Shown piece after piece: positions 53,515 through 61,664 of a DNA stretch of 64,000 nucleotides. The DNA lies in NCBI GenBank assembly GCA_041739875.1, contig JBGSNA010000208.1:22667-86666 (forward strand). The letters run 5' to 3'. Position 1 is the stretch's first letter. Every line of letters begins with the position of its first letter. The notes beneath the pieces were generated by a model, which worked only from the letters and a program-made list of their open reading frames with translations, ran no database searches and was not told the origin of the DNA. This stretch comes from JBBSJZ01 sp041739875. Its GTDB lineage: Bacteria; Planctomycetota; Planctomycetia; Pirellulales; Pirellulaceae. The position numbers were made by a program, and so were the translations under genes.

Positions 53515-54594
53515 TTGAAGATTATTGTCACGGGCGGCTGCGGCTTTATCGGCTCGAACTTAGTGCGCCAGCTACTGAGTGAAAGCAAACATGAAATTGT
53601 CAATGTTGACAGTTTGACGTATGCCGGGAACCCCCAGTCCCTAAGCGATCTGGCCAGTCATCCACGGTATCAATTTGCCCAAGTCGATATCACCGATGCG
53701 GAGGCCATTGGATCGCTATTTGAGTCGGCCAAGCCTCATGCGGTGATGCATTTGGCTGCGGAATCTCACGTCGATCGATCCATCGATGGTCCCGGCCAGT
53801 TTATCCAAACCAACGTGATTGGAACGTTTAACTTGCTGCAAGCGAGTTTGGCAACCTATCGGAAACTCGACGATAAAGTGAAATCGACATTCCGTTTTTT
53901 GCACGTCTCGACCGACGAGGTCTACGGTTCACTAGGTGAGGACGGGCTTTTCTCAGAGACGACAGCCTATGATCCACATTCACCCTACTCAGCATCCAAA
54001 GCCGCCTCCGACCATCTTGCTCGAGCCTGGGGTTCGACCTACGGGTTGCCGGTCTTAGTCACCAATTGCTCCAACAACTACGGGCCCTACCAGTTCCCTG
54101 AAAAACTATTGCCCGTGATGATTCTCAAGTGTTTGAGAGAGGAACCGCTGCCGGTCTATGGCCAAGGCACCAATGTCCGTGACTGGCTCTACGTCGAAGA
54201 CCACGCATCCGCACTCATCAACGTCGTTGAAAACGGAGTCCCAGGCGAAACCTACAACATCGGCGGTTCCAACGAGCGCCGCAACATCGATCTTGTTCAC
54301 GACATCTGCATGATCATGGATAAGCTTCGCCCCCGACCGTCGCGCGCCAAGCACGCCGAGCTGATCACCTTTGTCGAAGACCGCCCCGGCCACGACTTGC
54401 GTTATGCCATCGACAGTCAAAAAATCCAGCGAGAGCTGGGTTGGAAATCCAAGCACGACCTAGCCTCCGGACTTGTACGAACCGTCCAGTGGTACCTCGA
54501 TAACCAAGGTTGGTGGAAAGCAATCCTCTCCGGCGACTATAAGCTCCAACGCCTCGGTGAAACGAACTCGGTCAATAAGGCAACGTTGCGATAG
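53515..54594 (+). CDS. rmlB: dTDP-glucose 4,6-dehydratase
   Basis: A 359-residue short-chain dehydrogenase that turns dTDP-glucose into dTDP-4-keto-6-deoxyglucose, an entry to rhamnose and other deoxysugars of surface polysaccharide. Motifs are the NAD-binding TGGCGFIGSNLV, LAAESHVDRSI, STDEVYGSLG with the catalytic Asp-Glu, YSASKAASD (Tyr-x3-Lys) and NNYGPYQFPEKLLPVMI. The start is TTG at 53515 with AGAGGGA about 8 bases upstream and gives the correct N-terminus MKIIVTGG. No other rml gene is adjacent; the O-antigen ligase follows after 1 base. Confidence 0.95.
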   Translation: MKIIVTGGCGFIGSNLVRQLLSESKHEIVNVDSLTYAGNPQSLSDLASHPRYQFAQVDITDAEAIGSLFESAKPHAVMHLAAESHVDRSIDGPGQFIQTNVIGTFNLLQASLATYRKLDDKVKSTFRFLHVSTDEVYGSLGEDGLFSETTAYDPHSPYSASKAASDHLARAWGSTYGLPVLVTNCSNNYGPYQFPEKLLPVMILKCLREEPLPVYGQGTNVRDWLYVEDHASALINVVENGVPGETYNIGGSNERRNIDLVHDICMIMDKLRPRPSRAKHAELITFVEDRPGHDLRYAIDSQKIQRELGWKSKHDLASGLVRTVQWYLDNQGWWKAILSGDYKLQRLGETNSVNKATLR

Positions 54595-54595
54595 T

Positions 54596-55993
54596 ATGTT
54601 TTCGTTTAGTACTTCTTTCGCCATTTTTCTTTGCCTGTGCTGCATTACGGCCATAGCGTGGGGTTGGAGGCATGGTAAGTCATCGATGTTGGGCGTCGCA
54701 ATGGCCATGTCTTTGCTCGCAGCAACCTGGTTCCAGGTCTCGTTTGCTGGCATGCCCATCAATGTAAGAACTGCGACATCCATCATTTTTTTGATCGTTT
54801 TCACGTTCCATTCACCCCGCCTAATTTTCTCGCCATTGACGTTAATCGATTGCGTTGTGGCTTGCTTGGTCGTGTGGCATGTAATGGTTGACACCTATTT
54901 CGGAGGTTCGGTATTCGGAACATTTGCGGCGGCATACGGTGAATGGGTTTTGCCGTACGCGGCTGGCCGCTATGCGATGCTCCACCAACAAGCCCTTCAG
55001 CAATTATCACCCTGGTTTGTTGGCGTGGGTAGCTTTCTTGCTGTCGCTGCGTGCTTGGAAGCGTTGCTAGGCTTGAATCTTTGGGAAACCTTGTTCACAG
55101 CAGCAGACAACGAAGTTTTGCGATCGATGGGAACGCGTTTCGGTTTTTATCGCGCGATAGCCGCAACACGACATCCGCTTTTCCTTGGAACGATTTTTAT
55201 GTTGCTTATTCCCTGGGCAATCTCACTAATTGATTCTTCGTCGAATCATCCCAACAGGCGCATTGCCGGAATCGTCGGTCTGATTTCGTTGCTAATCGGC
55301 CTTATTGCCACCGTCTCACGTGGGCCCTTATTAGGGTTGTTTTGCGGAGGTCTTTTCGTGCTCGCAATCAAGCATCGTATCGTGAGATGGACAGTTCTGG
55401 TGCTGGTTTTAGTTGGCGGAATCCTAATTGCAATGCGTCAAGATGACATGCTTCAACTTGTCGACATTAGCACAAAAGGCGAATATCGTCCAAAGGGATG
55501 GATTGTTGAGTTTGATGGAGAGGCACGTCATTACACTGGCGCTAGAAATCGCCTCTTGATCCTTGAACTCTACGGACCAATCGTACTTCGCGGCGGTGCA
55601 CTTGGTTATGGAACTGAGAACTCCAGCGGCTTTCCGCCCAAGAATATCCCTGGATTGCCGAAAGATCCTGAGGTACGAGAACTTTTAGGGGATATCGACA
55701 ATTCTTATCTGAACATGGGGCTTCGATTCGGCTGCGTCGGCATTGCATTACTGATAGTACTCTTGGTGAGTACCGTTACGTCGGCAATACGGATGACGCG
55801 CATTGCTGGTACTTACTTTTACCCAAATGGTCCGTCAACACTTTTCGCGTTCGCGGCGGTTGTCGTAGCCTACGCCGTAGAGATTGGGACTGTTTTTTTT
55901 CACTACGATCATCGGTTCTTTTTTTTGTTGACGATTGGCGTCATCGCTGGGCTGCAATCGCAATATATGCTGGCTCGACGCGGAGCATTTTAA
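54596..55993 (+). CDS. O-antigen ligase/polymerase-like membrane protein
   Basis: A 465-residue protein with about 10-12 membrane helices and one large loop in the second half, the layout of the Wzy_C/WaaL family that joins O-antigen to lipid A core or polymerises polysaccharide. The conserved Arg-containing region TVSRGPLLGLFCGG and the loop with RPKGWIVEFDGEARHYTGARNRL and DIDNSYLNMGLRFGC fit the family. The start at ATG 54596 is 1 base after rmlB, so the two are cotranscribed. Its stop is 15 bases before the proposed end of an ISAs1 element. AT content looks higher than in the housekeeping genes. Confidence 0.85.
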   Translation: MFSFSTSFAIFLCLCCITAIAWGWRHGKSSMLGVAMAMSLLAATWFQVSFAGMPINVRTATSIIFLIVFTFHSPRLIFSPLTLIDCVVACLVVWHVMVDTYFGGSVFGTFAAAYGEWVLPYAAGRYAMLHQQALQQLSPWFVGVGSFLAVAACLEALLGLNLWETLFTAADNEVLRSMGTRFGFYRAIAATRHPLFLGTIFMLLIPWAISLIDSSSNHPNRRIAGIVGLISLLIGLIATVSRGPLLGLFCGGLFVLAIKHRIVRWTVLVLVLVGGILIAMRQDDMLQLVDISTKGEYRPKGWIVEFDGEARHYTGARNRLLILELYGPIVLRGGALGYGTENSSGFPPKNIPGLPKDPEVRELLGDIDNSYLNMGLRFGCVGIALLIVLLVSTVTSAIRMTRIAGTYFYPNGPSTLFAFAAVVVAYAVEIGTVFFHYDHRFFFLLTIGVIAGLQSQYMLARRGAF

Positions 55994-56065
55994 TAGCGGT
56001 GAGGTGAGCAGGGCAACCGCATCTTAAGTCATTGATTTGAGCAAGGTTAGGAGAAACGAATCGTC

Positions 56066-56449
56066 TCATGCGGCTTTTTTTCGCTTGCGTCGGATGCTTC
56101 CCTTGGAGCTGTGCTGCTTGATGATCCCAATCGCGAACCGCCGCAACAGGACAAAATTCTCTACGCCGTGATCTTTGCGAATCTTGCTTTGGTCTTCGTT
56201 GAACGTCACGTCTAAAACCCAGTTCAATGAATTCTCAATTTCCCAGTGATCACGTGACGCCTCTGCAAAGCGTTTGACCCCCAATGGCAGGCTGCTGATG
56301 TAGTAACGGACTTCGCTGGTTTCCTTTCCGTCTCGTTCGCTCAGGTTCACGACCTGACAAATTGTTTTCATCTTGGACCATTGATCCGTTTGATCGCGCA
56401 TCGAGTCAGGAATCGAACTCTGATAGTAGTGCCGTGTCTCGGTGCGGCC
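56066..56449 (-). pseudogene. ISAs1 transposase, C-terminal part (interrupted)
   Basis: The C-terminal third of an ISAs1-family DDE transposase, from GRTETRHYYQSSIPDSM to the end. It has the family E-motif HWEIENSLNWVLDVTFNEDQSKIR and a basic tail (SIRRKRKKAA). The open frame continues upstream into the inserted element, but that part is not homologous. It joins the N-terminal part at 57741-58473: deleting the inserted element and one copy of the 10-bp duplication gives exactly 369 codons in frame. Cut off from its start, it should be inactive. Confidence 0.9.
56440..56449. repeat. Target-site duplication, left copy
   Basis: CGGTGCGGCC, identical to the copy at 57741-57750, directly flanks the inserted ISAs1 element. 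A 10-bp duplication fits this family. Confidence 0.95.
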
Positions 56450-57740
56450 CACGGCCAACTCGCACTTTGGGGCAGATAAGTAAGCTGGGGTACTGATTGC
56501 GCTTTTTGGTTTTTTCGCGATGATCTCTGGGTGCTTTTGTTTGCTTCCAGTTGCTTTTCGCGAGTCACCTTCCATGACCGAGATCCAGTTCGATAACGTT
56601 GATTCGATTCTCACTTGCTTTCAGGAGTTAGTGGATCCTCGATCACATATCAATCGTCGTCACGTCTTTGGTGACCTACTCGTTATTTGTATTATGGCGG
56701 TCATTGCCGGGGCTGATGGACCTGAAGCAATCGGCACCTGGGCTGGCCACAATCATGCACGGCTAAAAAAACACCTTGAGCCGCCCCGAGGAATCCCGTC
56801 TCACGATACTCTCGGACGCTTGCTTGCGGCACTCAAACCCACTGCCTTTCAGTCATGCTTCCAAGCCTGGATCGAAAACGTTGCGCCGTTGGACAAAGAC
56901 GTCGATAGGAATCAGATCGCGATAGACGGTAAGGTGCTCCGACGTAGCCATGATCGGTCCAAGGGATTGGGCCCGTTGTGGTTGGTCAGTGCTTGGGCTG
57001 TGGATCGATCGATCAGCCTCGAGCAACTCGCCACAGACGAAAAGTCGAACGAAATCACTGCGATTCCCGAGCTTTTGGACAATATCGAGATCAAGGGAGC
57101 CGTCGTAACCATCGACGCAGCCGGGTGCCAACGCGAGATTGCCAAGAAGATCATCGAGGGCGAAGGTAACTATGTTTTTTCACTCAAAGGGAACCAGGGA
57201 AAGCTGCATGACGCCGTGCGGGACTACATTGTCCAGCACATGGAAAATGACTTTGCGGACATCCCTGCCAGACGCTACGTCGAGACGCTCCAGGGGCATG
57301 GTCGAATCGATGAAATCACCTACTATCAAATGCCCGTGCCGAAGGACCTCGTGAACCTTGAACGATGGTTAGGATTGCGGACGATCGGTGTGGCCATTCG
57401 GCAGAGCGAAAGTGGCTCAAAGTCGTCCACGGAAGTCCGTTTCTTTATTGCCTCCATTCAAGTGAGTGTGAAGAAGTTCGCTGGCTATATCCGTGGACAC
57501 TGGTCGATCGAAAACACACTTCATTGGTGTCTTGATGTGACGTTTCGCGAAGATGAAAATCGAGTCCGAGAGCGTACCACGGCAAATAATATGGCTTGGC
57601 TCAAACGCTTCGGTCTTAGCATGCTCAAGCAGCAAAAAGACAAGTACAGCATCGCGATGCGACGAAGAGTTGCTGGATGGGACCTGGACTACCTTGCCAA
57701 AGTACTGGGAATTCCCGTGCTATAGTGTGCGTTGGCCGTG
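56450..57740 (+). mobile_element. Complete ISAs1-family insertion sequence (1291 bp)
   Basis: The ends are inverted repeats: left CACGGCCAACTCGCACTT (from 56450) and right, read inward, CACGGCCAACGCACACTA (ending at 57740). It is flanked by perfect 10-bp direct repeats (56440-56449, 57741-57750). It carries one intact transposase gene. All parts are intact, so the insertion is recent and the element may be active. A third element with the same tip sequence is at 62937. Confidence 0.95.
56574..57725 (+). CDS. ISAs1-family transposase (intact)
   Basis: A 383-residue DDE transposase that cuts and joins its element. Family motifs are GIPSHDTLGRLLAALKP, the first Asp in QIAIDGKVLRRSHD, the second in VVTIDAAGCQREIA, YVFSLKGNQGKLH and the Glu in HWSIENTLHWCLDVTFRED. 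Start ATG 56574 is chosen over earlier in-frame codons, which are non-conserved and lie near the left end of the element. The stop is 15 bases from the right tip. All catalytic residues are present. Confidence 0.95.
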   Translation: MTEIQFDNVDSILTCFQELVDPRSHINRRHVFGDLLVICIMAVIAGADGPEAIGTWAGHNHARLKKHLEPPRGIPSHDTLGRLLAALKPTAFQSCFQAWIENVAPLDKDVDRNQIAIDGKVLRRSHDRSKGLGPLWLVSAWAVDRSISLEQLATDEKSNEITAIPELLDNIEIKGAVVTIDAAGCQREIAKKIIEGEGNYVFSLKGNQGKLHDAVRDYIVQHMENDFADIPARRYVETLQGHGRIDEITYYQMPVPKDLVNLERWLGLRTIGVAIRQSESGSKSSTEVRFFIASIQVSVKKFAGYIRGHWSIENTLHWCLDVTFREDENRVRERTTANNMAWLKRFGLSMLKQQKDKYSIAMRRRVAGWDLDYLAKVLGIPVL

Positions 57741-57750
57741 CGGTGCGGCC
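57741..57750. repeat. Target-site duplication, right copy
   Basis: CGGTGCGGCC, identical to 56440-56449, just outside the right end of the inserted ISAs1 element. Confidence 0.95.
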
Positions 57751-58473
57751 ATGTCCCTTCTCGTGCGTCTGATAGTGACGAACAGCGAATCCTTGGAAGT
57801 CAGCTTCGTGAGCAGCGACGAAATGTTCTGTCATCGCTTCACACAACTTCGGATGATTGTCTTTCGCTCCCAACACATACTCGCCGCCACCATCGGTCAT
57901 CTTCGCAGCGATCTCTTTCTGACAACCCATCGCGTCGATCGTGACGATTGCCCCTTCAAGTTCTAGTTGATCGAACAGTAGCGGAATCGCAGTAATTTCA
58001 TTCGATTTCTTATCAACCGCCAGCTCCCCCAGAACAAGATGGTTCTCAACGCTCCAGGCAGAAACGCTGTGCAACATCTTCTTCAGCGAAGCGTGGTCGT
58101 GTGAGCGGCGCAGCGACTTGCCGTCAATTGCAATCTGCTTACACCCAAGCTCCGAATGTACCGTCCGGACCCACGTCATGAATGCCGTTTGAAACACTCC
58201 GTGCTTGAGTGCCCGGAAGATTCGGCTGATGGTGTCGTGCGACGGGATGCCATTGCTGAACTTCAAGAACCTTCGCAACAAAGACAACTTGTGCTTGCCG
58301 TAGTCCTCGATATCTTCCCAGCCTTCAGCGCCTGCGATAACGGCCAACATCGCCAGTACCTGAATCTCCTCCAGTGAATGCAAGCGGGTTCGCGCGACTC
58401 GTGGGTCTTCGATTTCCGCGAAACATTCAGCCAAGCTGATTACCGCTGAACGTGTACCGACATCACTCGACAT
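57741..58473 (-). pseudogene. ISAs1 transposase, N-terminal part (interrupted)
   Basis: The first roughly 244 codons of an ISAs1-family transposase: ISLAECFAEIEDPRVART, GIPSHDTISRIFRALK, the first Asp in KQIAIDGKSLRRSHDH, the second in AIVTIDAMGCQKEIA and YVLGAKDNHPKL, ending GHGRT at the target duplication. After that the frame runs on by chance into the inserted element. Its C-terminal part, with the third catalytic residue, is at 56066-56449. It is about as different from the inserted transposase as two family members, so this is not a duplication of the same element. Confidence 0.92.
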
Positions 58474-58594
58474 GACCCACTCCGTGAAACTGGATTACTG
58501 ATACTCCACGGAAATCATTCGGTGCTAGCCTTTACTTAGGCAACCCCTGCGCCAATCATAAACATCCACAAACAAGATGCGTTTGCCCTTAGAA

Positions 58595-60273
58595 CTAGCC
58601 GCGGGCAGCTAGCTTTCGGCGGCGGTCGCGGCGGCGCTCGGTGCGAGCCTTGCGTGCTTCGTTCTCCGCTTGGCGATACGTGCGGATGAACTCAGGATGC
58701 GAAGCTCGCCAGCGGTCCGGTAGCAGAGAGTCCAGGTCCGTCTCGCCACCAGCTAGCCGGTGCAACCATCATCTACGTACGCCCACAAGTCGATCACGTG
58801 ACGCGATGACGAGGCAATCAACGTGTACATCGTCGAAGCCACTACGCCACCTGCGGACGAACCGATGAACATCCAGTTCTTACGGCCGATCGTCAGGCGA
58901 CGCAAGTCTCGCTCGGTGTCGTTGTTGTCAATCGGTAACCGACCATCCACCGTGAACGACAACAGCGACGTCCATTGGTTCAACGCATAGTTGACCGCAA
59001 CCGCGATCGCGCTCTTGGGCAACAGCTTGCGACTGGAAGACTGTTCGTGGAGCCAACTCTTGGAATGATTCAGCACCGGCAACGACTCTGCTTGGCGAAG
59101 CGCGAGCCGATCGTCTGCCGATAAATCTCGACCGCGGTCTTCGATGTCATAGAGTTCGCGATAGAACGCCAGCGCTCGCGCCGCCCTTTGAGGATCGTTG
59201 CTCTTAGCCGACTCGAACTTGCGACGCGCATGCGCATGACAGCACGATGCCCGGATTCGTGCATCTTCAACCGAAGCCCCACGCGAACCAAGATACACGC
59301 CGTCGTTCACACGATAGGCATCAACTGTCACCCAACCGCGATAGTCCTCCAAGTACTTTAACGGTCCATCACGCTCTCGACTCTCATGAAAGAAGAAAGC
59401 ATTGTAAGGTGCCTCCTCACGACCACGGCAAAGCCAAAAACGAGCCGTTCGCATTCGGCCTTTGATTGCGGGGTCTTGCAAGCGAACCGGCGTATCGTCC
59501 ATGCCCAGCACGGAGCTACGAATCAGCAACGACTTGATGTGATCCGTCAGTGGACGAAGCAAGTCGGCTGCCGCATCGAGCAGTCCGACTTGCGTACTGC
59601 GTGGGATTACCACGCCGGCACGAGCGAATACGTCTTCCAAGCGATACAACGGCAAGTGATCCGCGTACTTACCAAGAATGATTTGAGCCGTAACACCGAA
59701 ACCGTAACAGGAACCAGGTGTAAGAGCGGCGCCCTCTTCGTCAGCTTCTGGCGGCGGAGCGATGGTCACCGCTTCCTTACAGCTACCGCACGCACGCTTG
59801 GGATAATGCAACTCGCGCAACACCATGCTGGCCGGGATGAACTCCAATCGCTCGCGAACGTCCTCGCCGATGATCGGCATCTCTTTGACGCAGCAGGGGC
59901 ATAATCGCTGCGTTTCAGGTACATCGAGCGTCGTGACTTCGCGAGGAATGTTCGCGGGAAAACGTCTCTTGTTACATCGTCGGCGACCCCTGTCGACTGG
60001 TTCCTCATCAGCCGACTCATCTTCGTCGACGACTTCAGTGAGAGCAGCCGGGTCTTCGCCGAAAAATGTCATCTGCGAATCATCAGGAACAAAGCGTTCA
60101 CTACGACGACCATAGATGTATCGTTTCAGTTCTTCGATCTCGAATTTCAACTTTTCGATGTCGCCGACAAGACACTCGTTGATACAATCTTGCTCAGCAA
60201 TCAACGTCTCTCGCTCAGCAATCAGCCGATGACAAGCAGCGAGATCGTTCGGCAATGAAGCGTGATGTGACAT
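58595..60273 (-). pseudogene. IS66 transposase TnpC, frameshifted
   Basis: The DDE transposase of IS66. From ATG 60273 it shows an N-terminal coiled coil (KLKFEIEELKRYIYGRRSER), zinc-binding cysteines (CPCCVKEM, CGSCKEA), the catalytic region (VLGMDDTPVRLQD) and NNDTERDLRRLTIGRKNWMF. The frame closes early at 58753 after AYVDDGCTG. In the shifted frame the normal C-terminus continues: LHRLAGGETDLDSLLPDRW, then a basic tail to a stop at 58595. One base is missing near 58766. It is probably inactive. Confidence 0.88.
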
Positions 60274-60292
60274 GCATTCGTTGCCGCCAATT

Positions 60293-60328
60293 CAAACAAA
60301 AACGCAAGGTGTGATTGGCACCTTGCGT
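60293..60328 (-). terminator. Intrinsic terminator between tnpB and tnpC
   Basis: On the minus strand ACGCAAGGTG (60328-60319) and CACCTTGCGT (60311-60302) form a perfect 10-bp stem with a 7-base loop, followed by TTTTGTTTG. It sits 37 bases after the tnpB stop and 29 before the tnpC ATG, so most transcripts from the element's promoter should stop before the transposase gene. Confidence 0.8.
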
Positions 60329-60364
60329 CAGCGTTTTCTCAAAATAGTCTTGTGAGTTTACATC

Positions 60365-60715
60365 TCACGCGGCACTGAATCGTTTGCGTCGTTTTGCAGA
60401 GGCAATGTCGATGACCGCGAGCAGCAGTGACAACGTCGCACGATCGATTTCCAACGAGGGCTTGTTCAAGTCGAGCGCACCAAGCTGAAAGGTTCCGGCT
60501 TCGAGTCGTTTGTACCAAAGCGCCAATCCATCATTGTCCCACGTCAATATCTTGACGCAGTCACGACGACGATTGAAGAACAAGGACAGATGTCCGGAGA
60601 GCAGTTCGGCATCGAAGTGTTCGCTAATCAATCGGCTGAGTCCGTTAAAGCTCTTTCGCATGTTGGTGGTCCCGGCATAGACGAAGACTCGCACGCTTGC
60701 CGCAACAGAAATCAT
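60365..60715 (-). CDS. tnpB: IS66 accessory protein TnpB
   Basis: A 116-residue IS66 Orf2-family protein, required for transposition in this group although its action is unclear. Signatures are VFVYAGTTNMRKSFNGL, LFFNRRRDCVKILTWDNDG and LWYKRLEAGTF. Its ATG (60715) overlaps the tnpA stop by 4 bases (ATGA), so the two are coupled. The frame looks intact. A terminator lies between it and tnpC. Confidence 0.93.
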   Translation of the reverse strand: MISVAASVRVFVYAGTTNMRKSFNGLSRLISEHFDAELLSGHLSLFFNRRRDCVKILTWDNDGLALWYKRLEAGTFQLGALDLNKPSLEIDRATLSLLLAVIDIASAKRRKRFSAA

Positions 60716-61074
60716 GATCGCATCTCCGCATTGCGGTGTGCTGCATGGAGCCAAGCGGTCAAGATCGACGTGAGTTGTTCATGCTGTGGATGAGCAGGCA
60801 AGTAGATCGAAGCGCCGCCGGGCAGCGTGAGCTTGAGTGTCTGCATTGCAGGCGTTTCACTGAGGCTCAGTTGAACGAAGTGGCCCTCGTCCGTGGACGC
60901 CCTCGGTGTGGCTGCTGCGTCAGCATGGGCCAATCGTTTTCGCCACTGATAGAAGCTGGGCGTGGAAACTTGTTCACGACGACAAAACTCGACAACGGTC
61001 AATTCAAGTCGCTCGAATCGGCCCATCCTCTGACGCCAGAGTTGATAGCGAGCAGGATCGGAAGATCGGGGCAT
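60712..61074 (-). CDS. tnpA: IS66 accessory protein TnpA
   Basis: A 120-residue IS66 Orf1-type protein with an N-terminal helix-turn-helix region (LTVVEFCRREQVSTPSFYQWR) and a C-terminal part that ends before a coupled tnpB start. It probably binds the ends of the element or regulates it. The start lies 58 bases inside the right terminal repeat, as expected. Confidence 0.9.
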   Translation of the reverse strand: MPRSSDPARYQLWRQRMGRFERLELTVVEFCRREQVSTPSFYQWRKRLAHADAAATPRASTDEGHFVQLSLSETPAMQTLKLTLPGGASIYLPAHPQHEQLTSILTAWLHAAHRNAEMRS

Positions 61075-61131
61075 GGTTTTTTTCCAAGCTGGAAGGAAAG
61101 AAACCTGCCAGCCTACCCAGCCACCAAATCA

Positions 61132-61151
61132 CGCCCCCGCCGAACGCTTAC
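61132..61151 (-). repeat. IS66 right terminal inverted repeat
   Basis: Read from outside inward on the minus strand: GTAAGCGTTCGGCGGGGGCG. GTAA-starting, G-rich ends are typical for IS66. No partner on the left was found. Confidence 0.8.
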
Positions 61152-61664
61152 GAGCGTTTCATTCTCTTGAGAGAGTTGGCGATCTCGCTCACGCTCGGCG
61201 TCGATGGTAACGTGCAAGTATCGGTGGAATCGTTTGTTGTCGTTGCTTTGCAGAACCAAACACGCGATAGCCGCTTCGCCAGCTTGCGGACAATTGCCGA
61301 TGTTTCCAAACGTTCGTGTTCGGGTCATTCGCCCAATTGTGGTAAGCCCTATTGAACGGTGCCACGATGGACGTTCTCCCTCCAGCACGATTCTCTTGGT
61401 TGCTGAACTGGTTCGCACCGCAATCGAGAGAAAACGCACGCTTTCCAAAGCGGCTAACAGGAGAATATGCATGGAGATACGCGGTCTGTATGCCAAAACG
61501 AACCGTGCAAGGCTAACCCAGCAGTATCGGGCACTAACGCCAACGCCAGCAGATATCCTAGTCGCAGTAATCTCGCCAAGATCACATCAAGGCAATGTTC
61601 AAACCAAACCCATGGCTTCAAAAACAGCCAACATTGGTGCCCACCGGGAATTGCTGGGTGTGAG
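61152..61664. other. Gene-poor stretch beside the IS66 element
   Basis: About 510 bases without a supported gene. A minus-strand frame at 61113-61496 crosses the IS66 terminal repeat and has no recognised motif. Plus-strand frames are equally unconvincing. It may be remains of a gene destroyed by insertions. Confidence 0.45.

Larger units (their letters stand above)
56009..58549 (-). mobile_element. Older ISAs1-family element, interrupted by a second ISAs1
   Basis: The two parts of one leftward ISAs1 transposase gene (56066-56449 and 57741-58473) belong to this element. Candidate tips are CAGGG at 56009 and its complement CCCTG at 58545-58549; a TAAGT stretch follows both at unequal distance. 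Without the nested 1291-bp element and its 10-bp duplication the length is 1240 bp, normal for the family. The flanking bases (GTGAGGTGAG, CGCCAATCAT) do not match, so no target duplication is left. Ends are tentative. Confidence 0.6.
58595..61151 (-). mobile_element. Decayed IS66-family element
   Basis: It contains tnpA, tnpB and a frameshifted tnpC in the usual order on the minus strand. The right end is clear: read inward, GTAAGCGTTCGGCGGGGGCG (61151-61132) is a typical IS66 terminal repeat. No matching left end is found after tnpC (58480-58594 searched by eye), where the older ISAs1 element begins instead. The left boundary given is the tnpC stop only. Confidence 0.85.

Noticed and set aside
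53070..53603. 177-residue minus-strand frame across the rmlB start
   Set aside because: It overlaps rmlB and the TlpA-like gene in other frames; both of those are certain.
56450..56614. Longer N-terminus for the interrupted ISAs1 C-terminal fragment
   Set aside because: Those codons lie inside the newly inserted element; similarity to the family begins at the target duplication.
61113..61496. 127-residue minus-strand frame beside IS66
   Set aside because: It crosses the IS66 terminal repeat and has no known motif or ribosome site; probably chance.
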